DNA of 64,000 bases from an uncultured Bacteroides sp. (GCA_944321495.1 CALULP010000014.1:36787-100786); one strand, 5' to 3'; numbered from the stretch's first letter, positions 1 through 8,789 are shown. The notes: generated from the sequence alone by a model not told the origin. Numbers and translations are program-made.

Positions 1-1
1 G

Positions 2-865
2 GCCAATCCTACACTACCCGGTGTCAGCCCTGCCGAACAAGCCTTGCTATACAGCAAACTGAACGCTTACAACGAAGGGCGCGCCTCTTACAAAGAGGCG
101 GGAGTTTATCTTGTGGTCCTGCCCCGCCCCGGCCATCCGGCCTATTCCCTCTGGATATATTCGCCCCTGCCCGAAAGGCAAGCCATCTTTTACCTCTGCG
201 AGCTTTCGGCAGACGTCAACGAGGCACTGCGCATGGCAAGCACCCTTTGTTTCTACTCCCCACGCCGGCTCTTGATAGTGGAGTATAACGCCAAACGCAT
301 GCAGAGTAAGGGAGATGACCTGGTGGGATTCGGCAAATACCAGGGCCACTTCTTGCACGAGGTACTGCGGATTGACCCCGGCTACGTGACATGGATAGCT
401 TACAAGTTCCAGCCCCGCATCCCCAAACAAGCACGTTTCCAACAGATTGCACGCATCTACCACTCGGCCTACACCGACTTCCAACGGCGGAAAATCCATG
501 CGAAGAACAACGGACGGTACTTAGGCAAGCCCGGGGACAAAGTGGAAGGACTGGCGCTCGTGCTTACCCAAGTACGCGTGGAGGACAATCCTTACAAGAC
601 GGGCATCAAGAACGGGCAGCCTTGCTTTTACGTGCGGCAAGAGATAAAAGCCCACGACCCTGCCGGGAACTCCGTCAGCTTCCGCATCAACGCACGCACG
701 CCAAGCAGCAGCTCATGCGCCCTGCCCGCCCTGGAACATGCCTACCGGCCGGGAGAAACCATAAAAATAGCGTCAGCCCGCATAGTTCGCACCTACACTG
801 CAGGAGGCACGAAATATACCCGGCTGACGCATGTCAGATTGGGATGTTCAGAAGATACGGAATAA
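2..865 (+). CDS. ExoX-C-like domain protein, 5' end outside window
   Basis: The reading frame is open from base 2, so the true start lies upstream and this is a partial gene; a TTG at 44 is only an internal candidate. The segment FGKYQGHFLHEVLRIDPGY (about residues 110-130 of the visible part) matches the small domain found at the C-terminus of exodeoxyribonuclease X and in many stand-alone Bacteroides proteins, where it follows a pattern FGKYKGxxxxEVLxxDPxYxxW. The exonuclease catalytic part is not visible. The C-terminal third is basic and beta-rich, with no motif I recognise. It converges on ispF with a 14-base gap. Domain assignment is fairly sure; a cellular role is not known to me. Confidence 0.6.
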   Translation, partial: ANPTLPGVSPAEQALLYSKLNAYNEGRASYKEAGVYLVVLPRPGHPAYSLWIYSPLPERQAIFYLCELSADVNEALRMASTLCFYSPRRLLIVEYNAKRMQSKGDDLVGFGKYQGHFLHEVLRIDPGYVTWIAYKFQPRIPKQARFQQIARIYHSAYTDFQRRKIHAKNNGRYLGKPGDKVEGLALVLTQVRVEDNPYKTGIKNGQPCFYVRQEIKAHDPAGNSVSFRINARTPSSSSCALPALEHAYRPGETIKIASARIVRTYTAGGTKYTRLTHVRLGCSEDTE

Positions 866-879
866 GCAGGTCTCGGTTG

Positions 880-1359
880 TCAGTCCTTCACTATCAGCAC
901 CGTGGCATAGGCCGCTATGCCTTCTTCACGACCGGTGAATCCCAGTTTTTCGGTAGTGGTGGCTTTGATGGACACATCGTCGGCATCTACCCCCATGACG
1001 GATGACAATACCCGCTGCATTTCCGGAATGTGAGGATTGAGTTTGGGACGTTCGGCACACACCGTAGCATCTACATTCCCTACCGAATAACCCTTGCCTG
1101 CCAACAGCCCGACGGTTTTCTTCAGCAGGATTTTACTGTCTATGTTTTCAAACTCGCCCGCCGTGTCAGGAAAATGATAACCGATGTCGCGCATATTTGC
1201 CGCGCCCAACAAAGCATCGCAAATGGCATGTATCAGCACATCGGCATCCGAATGCCCCAACAAACCTTTCTCATGCTGCAGGCGGATGCCTCCCAGCCAC
1301 AATTCACGTCCTTCCACCAGGCGGTGTACATCATAACCGAAGCCGACCCGTATTTTCAT
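880..1359 (-). CDS. ispF: 2-C-methyl-D-erythritol 2,4-cyclodiphosphate synthase
   Basis: IspF cyclises CDP-methylerythritol 2-phosphate to ME-cPP, releasing CMP, in the MEP isoprenoid pathway in the cytoplasm. The protein is 159 residues, the family's usual length. It begins MKIRVGFGYDVHRLVEG, carrying the DVH metal-binding motif; GHSDADVLIHAICDALLGA supplies the second metal-binding Asp/His cluster; and the end has the KATTTEKLGFTGREEGIAA segment typical of the CDP-binding C-terminus. The reading frame continues upstream to 1473, but homologues start at MKIRVGFGYD, so the ATG at 1359 is chosen. It lies 37 bases after the FAH-family gene on the same strand and is probably the last gene of the rex operon. 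Confidence 0.95.
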   Translation of the reverse strand: MKIRVGFGYDVHRLVEGRELWLGGIRLQHEKGLLGHSDADVLIHAICDALLGAANMRDIGYHFPDTAGEFENIDSKILLKKTVGLLAGKGYSVGNVDATVCAERPKLNPHIPEMQRVLSSVMGVDADDVSIKATTTEKLGFTGREEGIAAYATVLIVKD

Positions 1360-1396
1360 TGCGAAGAAATTGATATGATTAATAATAGAATATGAC

Positions 1397-2011
1397 CTAA
1401 CGGATATGGAAATCGAGCACTTTCTCACTGCCCAGATAGCCTTGCAGGTGTTGCCCGACACGGACGGGGCCAACGCCTGCCGGAGTGCCCGTAAAAAGCA
1501 GGTCGCCCATCTTCAAAGTCATGAACCGGCTGACGTATGCAATGATGTCATCCACCCGGAAAAGCATATCGGCAGTGTGACCTTGCTGCACACTGTTTCC
1601 GTCTATCTCCAGCCTGAAGTCCAACTGCTGCACGTCGCCTCCAAGCTGTTCCAAAGGGACAAATGTACCAATGGCAGCAGAATTATCAAACCCCTTGCAC
1701 AGTTCCCACGGATGGCCGACGGCACGGAAAGCCCGCTGCAAGTCGCGCGCCGTAAAGTCGATGCCCACCGTAGCAGCATCGTAATACCTGCGGGCAAAAC
1801 GCGGGGCAATGTGCTTGCCAAGGCGGCAAATGCGTACCACCACCTCGGCCTCGTATTGTATTTCATCGGAAAAGTCAGGGAGGAAGAAAGGTTTCCCGTC
1901 TTTCAGAAGCGCAGAATCCGGCTTCATAAAAATGACCGGCTCACGACTTTGCGTATGCCCCAGCTCTTGATTGTGCAGGGCATAGTTCATTCCTACGGCT
2001 ATAATTTTCAT
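1397..2011 (-). CDS. Fumarylacetoacetate hydrolase (FAH) family protein
   Basis: A 204-residue single-domain FAH-fold protein. Visible landmarks are the start MKIIAVGMNYALHNQE, the metal-binding EIQYEAEVVVRI (about residues 50-61), GIDFTARDLQ (about 85-94), and the C-terminal LLFTGTPAGVGPV loop. These place it with YcgM-like acylpyruvate hydrolases and oxaloacetate decarboxylases (FAHD1 type); the substrate cannot be read from sequence. The ATG overlaps the rex stop codon in an ATGA arrangement, so the two are translationally coupled. Whether its job is linked to redox control is inference from the operon only. Confidence 0.85.
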   Translation of the reverse strand: MKIIAVGMNYALHNQELGHTQSREPVIFMKPDSALLKDGKPFFLPDFSDEIQYEAEVVVRICRLGKHIAPRFARRYYDAATVGIDFTARDLQRAFRAVGHPWELCKGFDNSAAIGTFVPLEQLGGDVQQLDFRLEIDGNSVQQGHTADMLFRVDDIIAYVSRFMTLKMGDLLFTGTPAGVGPVRVGQHLQGYLGSEKVLDFHIR

Positions 2012-2676
2012 GATTGGTTCTCGTTACAGTTCAAGCGATTGAACATCAAAGCCAGGTGGGCATAAAGCGACGTGTTCTGCACTACGATACGCTCGGGCAC
2101 GCGAATGCGGAACGGGGTAAAATTCCAGACTGCCTTGATACCTCCCGCCACCATTTTGTCCGTAATGCGTTGCGCTATCTCGATAGGAACGGTCAATACC
2201 CCGATACGGACATCGTATTCCTCCCGCTTCCGTTCAAACTCATCGGGATGGAAAATAGGAATGCCATTCAAACGGGTACCGACCAACTCCGGATTGACAT
2301 CGAACGCCGCCACAATCTCCAGCCCGAAATGCGCCAAGCCGGAGTCGCGCAACAAAGCGCCTCCCAAGCTGCCCACCCCGAACAGGAACGCCTTATGGAT
2401 ATTGGTAAAGCCCAAGAAATCTTCGAGCACGGCAATCAACGTGTCAACCTCATAGCCCACACGCGTGCGCCCTGAAATGTTGACATACGACAAGTCTTTG
2501 GCAATCTGCGATGCGTCGATGCCCGTTTCCTTGGAAATCTGCGTAGACGACACGAAGCGTTCTCCCTTTTGCTTCAGCAACTTTACATTGGAAAGATACC
2601 ATGGCAAACGGCGCAAGGTAGGCTCCGGCACTTTCGCCACTTCCCTCTTTGGTAATGCATTGCCCATCGCTTTCAT
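2008..2676 (-). CDS. rex: Redox-sensing transcriptional repressor Rex
   Basis: Rex binds NADH/NAD+ and represses fermentation and respiration genes when NAD+ is plentiful. The N-terminal winged helix is visible (PEPTLRRLPWYLSNVKLL, then SSTQISKETGIDASQIAKDLSY), followed by the Rossmann motif AFLFGVGSLGGALL (about residues 90-105) and IGVLTVPIEIAQRITDKMV. The frame extends upstream to 2757, but those residues do not look like Rex; ATG at 2676 gives 222 residues, with ATG at 2667 as an alternative. First gene of rex-FAH-ispF. A TAATTTTG -7 box lies at 2704-2711, 28 bases before the chosen start. Confidence 0.93.
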   Translation of the reverse strand: MKAMGNALPKREVAKVPEPTLRRLPWYLSNVKLLKQKGERFVSSTQISKETGIDASQIAKDLSYVNISGRTRVGYEVDTLIAVLEDFLGFTNIHKAFLFGVGSLGGALLRDSGLAHFGLEIVAAFDVNPELVGTRLNGIPIFHPDEFERKREEYDVRIGVLTVPIEIAQRITDKMVAGGIKAVWNFTPFRIRVPERIVVQNTSLYAHLALMFNRLNCNENQS

Positions 2677-2703
2677 CTTGTCTGTCTTTAGTCTATGATA
2701 AGG

Positions 2704-2711
2704 CAAAATTA
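2704..2711 (-). promoter_or_regulatory. -7 promoter element of the rex operon
   Basis: TAATTTTG on the minus strand matches the Bacteroidetes -7 consensus TAnnTTTG and lies 28 bases before the rex ATG. A TTTG upstream is a possible -33 element, but the spacing is short. Confidence 0.5.
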
Positions 2712-2795
2712 CTGCTTTTTCCCCATCAAAGTACGAATCGCATACAAAGGTTAACATAATTTCCAGTTAACGCATCAAGTTAACGGCAAAAAGCG

Positions 2796-2803
2796 TACTT
2801 TTG
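2796..2803 (+). promoter_or_regulatory. -7 promoter element of the SUI1-type gene
   Basis: TACTTTTG matches TAnnTTTG and lies 64 bases before the ATG at 2868, divergent from the rex promoter. Confidence 0.5.
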
Positions 2804-2867
2804 AAGCCCGGGACAGGCAGCTGCCGGACACCTTTCAATACTAACACTAAAAGAAACATCCACCGAC

Positions 2868-3221
2868 ATGGCAAAGCATACGAAAAACAACGATTGGAAA
2901 GAACGGTTGAACATAGTCTACTCCACCAACCCCGATTACCAATACCAGACCGAACAAGAAGAAGAAGAGCCAGACACGCCGCCCGCAGCACAACAGAAGC
3001 TTCGTGTACAATTGGACCGGCGCAACCGGGGCGGGAAAACCGTTACCTTGGTCACCGGCTTCATCGGGACGGATGAAGACCTTAAAGCATTGGGCAAGTT
3101 GCTGAAAAGCAAATGCGGCGTCGGAGGCAGTGCCAAAGACGGGGAAATCATCGTGCAAGGCGATTTCAAGCAAAAAGTCATCGATTTATTGAAACAGGAA
3201 GGGTTTACCCAAACCAAATAA
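2868..3221 (+). CDS. SUI1/eIF1-like translation initiation factor (YciH type)
   Basis: A 117-residue protein with an acidic N-terminal third (EQEEEEPDTPP) and a C-terminal SUI1 fold: VQLDRRNRGGKTVTLVTGF, then LKSKCGVGGSAKDGEIIVQG, then KQKVIDLLKQEGF. These are the basic loop, the conserved GCGG-like loop and the final helix of the eIF1/YciH family. In eukaryotes eIF1 checks start-codon fidelity; bacterial YciH binds the small ribosomal subunit and has been linked to translation control under stress. It is transcribed alone, with a promoter upstream and a strong terminator just downstream. Confidence 0.9.
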   Translation: MAKHTKNNDWKERLNIVYSTNPDYQYQTEQEEEEPDTPPAAQQKLRVQLDRRNRGGKTVTLVTGFIGTDEDLKALGKLLKSKCGVGGSAKDGEIIVQGDFKQKVIDLLKQEGFTQTK

Positions 3222-3245
3222 CCGCCGCAAGTGCCAAGACGCTAC

Positions 3246-3297
3246 AAAGCGAGCCATATCACACTCCGTTTCCAGGGGTAAAGATATGGCTCGCTTT
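3246..3297. terminator. Bidirectional terminator hairpin
   Basis: A perfect 15-base stem (3246-3260 with 3283-3297) around a 22-base loop, with A residues on one side and a CTTTTAT run on the other. It sits between the convergent SUI1 gene and the Wzz-like gene and can end transcripts from both. Confidence 0.85.
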
Positions 3298-3316
3298 TAT
3301 ATTTTCCGGCAAGCTG

Positions 3317-4453
3317 TCATTCCGCGGCAGGCGATGCCGGCTGTACCTCTCCGGCGCCCTTATCCCGCCAAGTCTTGATAAAGTCCTTGCCAAACAGAAT
3401 CCAGCCCACACAACCTACGCCGGCCAAGAACACAAAGCCTACCAATATCATCAGCTTATTGGGCTTGGAGGCACGCAACGGCACCGTAGCAGGCTGCACT
3501 ACCGTATATACAGGCGTGATTTCCTGCACTTTCGCCTTTGCCATCTGCAATTGTTGGGATACTTGCGTATAAACCTGGTAGGCAAGGTTCATCTCATTCT
3601 GCAACCGTTCTTCCTCTACCGCGAAACGGCGCAATATGATGTTCTGGTTGGCATCCACAAACGCGGCATACTTCTGCTGTGCTTCTTCATAATTCGCCTT
3701 TGCCTCTTCATACAACTTTTCGGTAAAGGCCAAGTCATGACGTGCCTTGTTCGTACGGTAATCCGTAATGTAATTTTGCAGGCAATGCATCACGGTATCG
3801 GTCAGGGAAGCCGAAATCAACGGGTCTTGCATAGTGACGGTCAGGGTGGTAATGCCGGTTTTCTTATCCATCGACACCGAAAGCCGATTGTTCAACGCCG
3901 CGGCAATGCCCGCTTCTTCCGCCGTCAGCTGGAAGGGGTCAAGCTGTTTTTCCTCGTCCGTTTCCGGTTCGTCCTTGAACAGAGACATTGTCCAGCCCAG
4001 CACTTTGAAGGGAGCAGAAATGACAGCGCTCCACCACGACACACGTTGTTCGTCCTTCAGATAGGCATACAGGGTCGTGTCGATTTTCCCTTCCCCGTCT
4101 TTCACGCGGATGTTGAACAAGTCTACCAGGAACGGAGTAGAACTCACAATATCCGGATAAAGTTCGGGCGACAAGGCGTCTTCACCCGAACTGCTGCCCA
4201 GGTTGATACCCGCCATGGCAGCCAAAGCCCCCATGCTGCCGCTCGTCGACTTCCCGCTGGCCTCGGGTGCCAAGGTCACGGTCGTGGAATATTCCTTCGG
4301 GATGCTGAACGCCACCACCAGCGCCACCACCACGGCAATTCCGCAAGCCTTGAAAATCAATTTGCGGTCTGCCCATACCTTTTGGGCAAGTTCTATCAGG
4401 TCTATTTCTTGTTCTTCGGGATGCGCGCCCGATTCAATTTTGTCTTCACTCAT
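3317..4453 (-). CDS. Wzz-type chain length determinant protein
   Basis: A 378-residue inner-membrane protein of the polysaccharide co-polymerase class, which sets the length of surface polysaccharide chains. It has the Wzz N-terminal pattern: a cytoplasmic start with DLIELAQKVWADRKLIFKA, a first membrane helix (about residues 33-52), a periplasmic region with a long coiled coil (about 225-305, rich in E, K, Q and A), and a C-terminal membrane helix after SKPNKLMI. There is no C-terminal tyrosine-kinase domain. The frame includes an in-frame GTG at 4462, but ATG at 4453 follows the stop of the export gene and is preferred. It probably forms an export pair with the upstream SLBB protein. Confidence 0.9.
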   Translation of the reverse strand: MSEDKIESGAHPEEQEIDLIELAQKVWADRKLIFKACGIAVVVALVVAFSIPKEYSTTVTLAPEASGKSTSGSMGALAAMAGINLGSSSGEDALSPELYPDIVSSTPFLVDLFNIRVKDGEGKIDTTLYAYLKDEQRVSWWSAVISAPFKVLGWTMSLFKDEPETDEEKQLDPFQLTAEEAGIAAALNNRLSVSMDKKTGITTLTVTMQDPLISASLTDTVMHCLQNYITDYRTNKARHDLAFTEKLYEEAKANYEEAQQKYAAFVDANQNIILRRFAVEEERLQNEMNLAYQVYTQVSQQLQMAKAKVQEITPVYTVVQPATVPLRASKPNKLMILVGFVFLAGVGCVGWILFGKDFIKTWRDKGAGEVQPASPAAE

Positions 4454-4461
4454 GAGTTTCA

Positions 4462-6966
4462 CTATTTAAAGAGGTTAACCAATGTGGCGACCATGGTAGC
4501 CAGCGATGCGGCAGATGTACCCATGCCTATGATTTCTGCCGGCGACATCCGGTTCCGGTTGTCCTTTTGCGGCACAATAATTTCACACCCGGGTTCGATG
4601 GCTTTCGATTTCGACTTCAGGCGCGACACGGTACCGTTCATGTAGACCACATACACCTTGCGTTTCTTGGCATTGTTGCCATAGCCTCCCGCCTGGTTGA
4701 TGTAGTAGCGCAGGTTTTCCCCTTTCTTGTAAGACACGGTGTTGGGATACATGACTGCCCCGTTGATTTTTACCGTATTCACGTATTCGGGCACCATCAG
4801 CAGGTCGCCTTCGCGCAATACCATGTCGTAGTCCGAGCCCGGTTTCTCCAGCGCCATATCCAGGTTGATGCCGACGGAGTATGTGTCCGACACGTCCAGC
4901 TGGTCCACTGCAATGGAGTCGCCGCTCATCCGCGCCATGCGCAACATGTCATCCTTCCGGCGAAGTTCTTCTTCCGTCATTTTGCGTATCAGACGGGCAC
5001 CCCTTACGTAAGCATCGGGAGTAATGCCGCCGGCTTTTTTGATAAGGTCGCTCAGACGCTCGTTTTTCTTGGACAAGGCATAGCTTCCGCTGAACAATAC
5101 TTCGCCCTCTACCGTCACGTTCTGTTGCGGATGGTAAGCCGGACTTTTGCGGATGTACACTTCGTCGAAAGGCGCCAGGCGGAAATCCCCGCTGCCCTTG
5201 CCCACCAGCAGCCCGTCTTTCAAGTCAAAGACAAATGTCTCGCCAATCGTGGTGCTGAACTCCGAGCTGCGCGGATTCTTGACGCGGCGGGCAACTTCCA
5301 CCTTGGTGGTTGCCGCGGCTTCCAGCAAGCCTCCGGCCTGCAGTACCAGGTCTTCTATCGTCATGTTGTCGGAGTACAGGTACGTACCGGGGTTGGCCAC
5401 TTCGCCGTGGATGGTAAGGGTGCGTTCTTCCTGCAGGTCGTGGATGCTGGGGATGTACAGCACATCGTTTTTCTGCAACGGGATATCGGCCACGCTGCCG
5501 TTCATAATGCCCTTGACGTCGACCTGGATGATTTCATGCGTCAGGTCTTCATGCTCGCGGTCCACAACCGCCCGGTTCAGGAAAGCGTCGCCTTTCAGGC
5601 CTTCGGCTTTCTTAATCAGCTGTTTCACCGTGTTCACGTCGGCAGTCAGCTGGTACAATCCGGGACGATATACAGCCCCGCGCACCTCGATGCGGTTTTC
5701 AAAACGCTGCAACACGGAGTCCACGCTGACCTCGTCGCCGTCGTCCAAGGCAAAGGCTGCGTAATCGGTGTCATCCACATTATAAATCTGCTGCTCACGC
5801 CCGCTCTTGCGGATGACGCGCACAGCCTTCTTGTAAGCATCACCGGTAAAGTTGCCGGCATACTCCAGCAGCTTGTCCATGGTTTCACGGGGTTTCATCT
5901 CGTAGAACATCGGTCGCTTCACCTTGCCGGTAATCCGTACCAGCGACTGGTAAGGGCTTACGATGACCACATCGCCGTCTTGCAGGCGGATGTCATCCTT
6001 TATCTTCCCCTGCATGATGTAGTCGTACACGTCCAGGTTGGCTATGACCTTTTCGCCGCGCACCACCTTGATGTCGCGCAACGTACCGATGTCGTTCACG
6101 CCGCCTGCATTGTACAGGGCATGGAATACCGACGCGAATGCCGACAGGGTATATGTGCCGGGCACGACAACCTCGCCCATGACATTGACCTGTATGGAGC
6201 GGATTTCGCCCAACGACAGCTTGACTTGGGTAGACGGCAGGTTGCCGGACACGCCGGAGTATATCTTCGCGAATGCCTGCTTCAGGTATTCATTGGCTTC
6301 TTCCACGGTTTTCCCGCTCAGGTACACCGGTCCAAGGTTGCTGACCAGGATGCTTCCCTCGGGCGATATGGTCTGGCGGATGGTGATTTCCGATGCCCCC
6401 CACACGTCGATAATCACTTCATCGCCGGGTCCCAGCTGGTAGTTGGCCGGCGTGGCAATGTTCATGCTGGGTTCAAAAGTCAGGTAGGGGTTGGTAAATA
6501 TGTTATGGCCGAAAATCTGTTCGGTAGGGTCTTCTTCCTCTTCTTCCTCCATATCCGGATACAGGCCTTCATACATGGCCAGGGAGTCTTCCTGCGCCAT
6601 TTCCTCATCGGTCATCATCCGGTTTGTGGCACGCACTCCCGTTTCGGTCATCCGGCGTTTCTTCTGCTTGTCCTTACTCTTGTCAGCATACTTCTTTTGT
6701 CCGCGCTGGCGTGAACGGTTGGCGTCGGTCCCCTCCCCGTCCAGATATTCGCCCGACTGCTCGGCCTCGTATTCCTCGCGTATTCTTTCCACCTGTTCCT
6801 TGGTGATGCCCCGGCGCATCAGCTCGCTGACGATCTGCTTTTCCGGTTTGCCTGCCTTTTGGGCGTCCAACACATACTGGATTACCTGGTCGTCAGTCAT
6901 TTGTTGGGCCAAAGCCGCCCCACACAGAGCAAACGCCAAGACAAATAATGTAAGTAACCTGCGCAT
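4462..6966 (-). CDS. Polysaccharide export outer-membrane protein with six SLBB repeats
   Basis: A Wza-related export protein of 834 residues. The signal peptide MRRLLTLFVLAFALCGAALA has no good lipobox. A charged linker follows, with an EEEEEE run near residue 140. The poly_export domain is GDEVIIDVWGASEITIRQTI. Six SLBB repeats follow, each with a [IV]xGxVxxPGxY core: MGEVVVPGTY, TGKVKRPMFY, RGAVYRPGLY, HGEVANPGTY, EGEVLFSGSY, NGAVMYPNTV. The end is a hydrophobic helix. The frame reaches 7020, but ATG at 6966 starts the signal peptide and has GGAAG upstream. This is much longer than E. coli Wza (about 380 residues), as is usual for Bacteroidetes. It is followed closely by the Wzz-like gene. 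Confidence 0.92.
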   Translation of the reverse strand: MRRLLTLFVLAFALCGAALAQQMTDDQVIQYVLDAQKAGKPEKQIVSELMRRGITKEQVERIREEYEAEQSGEYLDGEGTDANRSRQRGQKKYADKSKDKQKKRRMTETGVRATNRMMTDEEMAQEDSLAMYEGLYPDMEEEEEEDPTEQIFGHNIFTNPYLTFEPSMNIATPANYQLGPGDEVIIDVWGASEITIRQTISPEGSILVSNLGPVYLSGKTVEEANEYLKQAFAKIYSGVSGNLPSTQVKLSLGEIRSIQVNVMGEVVVPGTYTLSAFASVFHALYNAGGVNDIGTLRDIKVVRGEKVIANLDVYDYIMQGKIKDDIRLQDGDVVIVSPYQSLVRITGKVKRPMFYEMKPRETMDKLLEYAGNFTGDAYKKAVRVIRKSGREQQIYNVDDTDYAAFALDDGDEVSVDSVLQRFENRIEVRGAVYRPGLYQLTADVNTVKQLIKKAEGLKGDAFLNRAVVDREHEDLTHEIIQVDVKGIMNGSVADIPLQKNDVLYIPSIHDLQEERTLTIHGEVANPGTYLYSDNMTIEDLVLQAGGLLEAAATTKVEVARRVKNPRSSEFSTTIGETFVFDLKDGLLVGKGSGDFRLAPFDEVYIRKSPAYHPQQNVTVEGEVLFSGSYALSKKNERLSDLIKKAGGITPDAYVRGARLIRKMTEEELRRKDDMLRMARMSGDSIAVDQLDVSDTYSVGINLDMALEKPGSDYDMVLREGDLLMVPEYVNTVKINGAVMYPNTVSYKKGENLRYYINQAGGYGNNAKKRKVYVVYMNGTVSRLKSKSKAIEPGCEIIVPQKDNRNRMSPAEIIGMGTSAASLATMVATLVNLFK

Positions 6967-7017
6967 AAGTTCTTCCGTTAATTCTTTTTGAATCCTCGTT
7001 TTTTGTTTAATCGGGGG

Positions 7018-7025
7018 CAAAGTTA
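7018..7025 (-). promoter_or_regulatory. -7 promoter element of the polysaccharide export pair
   Basis: TAACTTTG on the minus strand fits TAnnTTTG and lies 52 bases before the chosen ATG at 6966. No convincing -33 TTTG is seen. Confidence 0.4.
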
Positions 7026-7181
7026 AGAATATTATTCATATTAACCGCCTTACCCCGGAAGTTTTGACACCCCGATGTTCCCAAAGCACGCGGCAAAGCC
7101 GCACGGGACGCCGCCGGGAAATGATGCGGACGGGAACAAAAATACCATTCCCCGTGCAAAGAAAAACGGAAAGCCGGAACG

Positions 7182-7277
7182 AAAAGTTTATCTTAGCCCC
7201 TAAGATATATATCTTAAGCCTGTCGATAATTATCTTAGGCGCAAAGATAATTATCTTCAGTCTTAAGATAAACTTTT
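7182..7277. repeat. Nested palindrome array with ATCTTA/TAAGAT core
   Basis: Within about 95 bases there are at least seven copies of TATCTTA or its complement. An outer pair, AAAAGTTTATCTTA and TAAGATAAACTTTT, forms a perfect 14-base inverted repeat. Inside it are two further palindromes, TAAGATATATATCTTA and AAGATAATTATCTT. The rest of the 7026-7413 gap shows no gene. Confidence 0.75.
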
Positions 7278-7413
7278 GGAGCCGGCAACAGATGTTTTAT
7301 ATCGCAGGACAAAGTTTTTTCCTCCCCGGCAAAAGGAAGAATGCCCGCCCTCCCCCGGAAGGCAACACGGCATCTCCCCCCAAAAGAAAAAAAGAAAAAA
7401 AACGCCGATTCCT

Positions 7414-7443
7414 TTTGCATTTTGAAATAAAGCAGTACTTTTG
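7414..7443 (+). promoter_or_regulatory. Promoter of tRNA-Thr
   Basis: TTTG at 7414-7417 and TACTTTTG at 7436-7443 are 18 bases apart, a good fit to the Bacteroidetes -33/-7 promoter. The tRNA starts 20 bases downstream. Confidence 0.65.
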
Positions 7444-7463
7444 CACCCCGTAAACAACCCATC

Positions 7464-7538
<75 letters not shown>

Positions 7539-7539
<1 letters not shown>

Positions 7540-7572
7540 AAAGAGGTGCCCCGAGACGCCTCTTTTTCTTTT
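7539..7572 (+). terminator. Terminator after tRNA-Thr
   Basis: AAAAGAGG pairs with CCTCTTTT around a short loop and is followed by a T-rich run, directly after the CCA end of the tRNA. Confidence 0.75.
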
Positions 7573-7610
7573 TTTGCGGCTCCGCCTTGCACATTCCCGC
7601 CTATTCTTAC

Positions 7611-7618
7611 TACCTTTG
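7611..7618 (+). promoter_or_regulatory. -7 promoter element of mltG
   Basis: TACCTTTG fits TAnnTTTG and lies 32 bases before the mltG ATG. A CTTG at 7586-7589 could serve as the -33 element, with a 21-base spacer. Confidence 0.5.
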
Positions 7619-7650
7619 CCCATCATTCACCAAGCACCCGTGGCATCCCC

Positions 7651-8688
7651 ATGAAGAAAAAGACAAGAAACACCCTGCTTGCCCTTGCGGCGGCCGTCGT
7701 GCTCATCGCCTTGGCAGGTGCGGGCACCGGCTACTACCTGCTGCTTGCCCCGCAGTTCCACCCGCAGAAGACGCAATACGTCTACATTGACCGCGACGAC
7801 AACCTCGACTCCATATATAATAAGGTACGGCAAACCGGACAGGCCGGAAACCTGACGGGCTTCCGGTGGATGGCACGCTACCGCGACTACGCCCGGTGCA
7901 TACACACCGGCAGGTATGCCATCCACCCGGGGGAAAACGTCTACCACGTGTTCAGCCGCCTGTACCGCGGCTACCAGGAACCGATGAACCTCACCATCGG
8001 AAGCGTGCGCACCCTGGACCGCCTGGCACGGAACGTGGGCGAACAGCTGATGATAGACTCCGCCGAGATTGCCGCCCCGCTGAGCGACTCCGCTTTCATC
8101 CACCGGCTGGGCTACACGCCCGAAACCCTGCCCGCCCTGTTCATCCCCAACACCTACCAGGTGTACTGGAACATGTCGGTGGAAGAGTTCTTCCAACGGA
8201 TGCAGAAAGAGCACGCCGCCTTCTGGAACGAGAAACGCCGCGCACAAGCCCAAGCCATGCACATGACGCCCGAAGAAGTGGCAACCCTGGCATCCATCGT
8301 AGAGGAAGAGACCAACAACAACGCCGAGAAGCCCACGGTGGCAGGGCTTTACATCAACCGCCTCCACGCCAACATGCCGTTGCAGGCCGATCCCACCATC
8401 AAGTTCGCTTTGCAGAATGCAGGCATCCGCCGCATCACCAATGCCGACCTCAACATCGACTCGCCCTACAACACCTACCTGCACACCGGACTTCCGCCCG
8501 GCCCCATCCGCATCCCCTCCATCGTGGGACTGGACGCCGTGCTCAACTACACCCGGCACAACTACCTGTACATGTGCGCAAAGGAAGACTTCTCGGGCAC
8601 ACACAACTTCGCGTCCAACTACCGCGACCACCTGCGCAATGCCCGCAAGTACTGGAATGCCCTGAACCGGCGCAAGATTTACCGCTAA
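7651..8688 (+). CDS. mltG: Endolytic transglycosylase MltG
   Basis: MltG cuts growing glycan strands of peptidoglycan in the periplasm and is thought to release new strands from the membrane. The 345-residue protein has a basic N-terminus (MKKKTRN), one membrane helix (about residues 10-32), a LysM-like region after it, and a YceG domain. The catalytic signature is LASIVEEETNNNAEKPTVAGLYINRL with the active-site Glu, followed by LQADPTIKFAL and SPYNTYLHTGLPPGPI. The frame is open to 7546, but ATG at 7651 starts the basic plus membrane segment as in homologues. It is a single gene between the tRNA and iorA. Confidence 0.95.
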   Translation: MKKKTRNTLLALAAAVVLIALAGAGTGYYLLLAPQFHPQKTQYVYIDRDDNLDSIYNKVRQTGQAGNLTGFRWMARYRDYARCIHTGRYAIHPGENVYHVFSRLYRGYQEPMNLTIGSVRTLDRLARNVGEQLMIDSAEIAAPLSDSAFIHRLGYTPETLPALFIPNTYQVYWNMSVEEFFQRMQKEHAAFWNEKRRAQAQAMHMTPEEVATLASIVEEETNNNAEKPTVAGLYINRLHANMPLQADPTIKFALQNAGIRRITNADLNIDSPYNTYLHTGLPPGPIRIPSIVGLDAVLNYTRHNYLYMCAKEDFSGTHNFASNYRDHLRNARKYWNALNRRKIYR

Positions 8689-8789
8689 CCCGCTTCCACA
8701 GTTGCCTTCCTTTCTGCCGCCCAGGGCAGAGACACGACCGAATGTTCAAATTTTAGGGCGAAACATATCAGATTGTCAAAGTAAAACCT

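Noticed and set aside
4567-6714. Long plus-strand open frame of 715 codons opposite the polysaccharide export gene
   Set aside because: It is antisense to a clear SLBB protein, has biased composition rich in His, Val and Gln, and shows no family motif.
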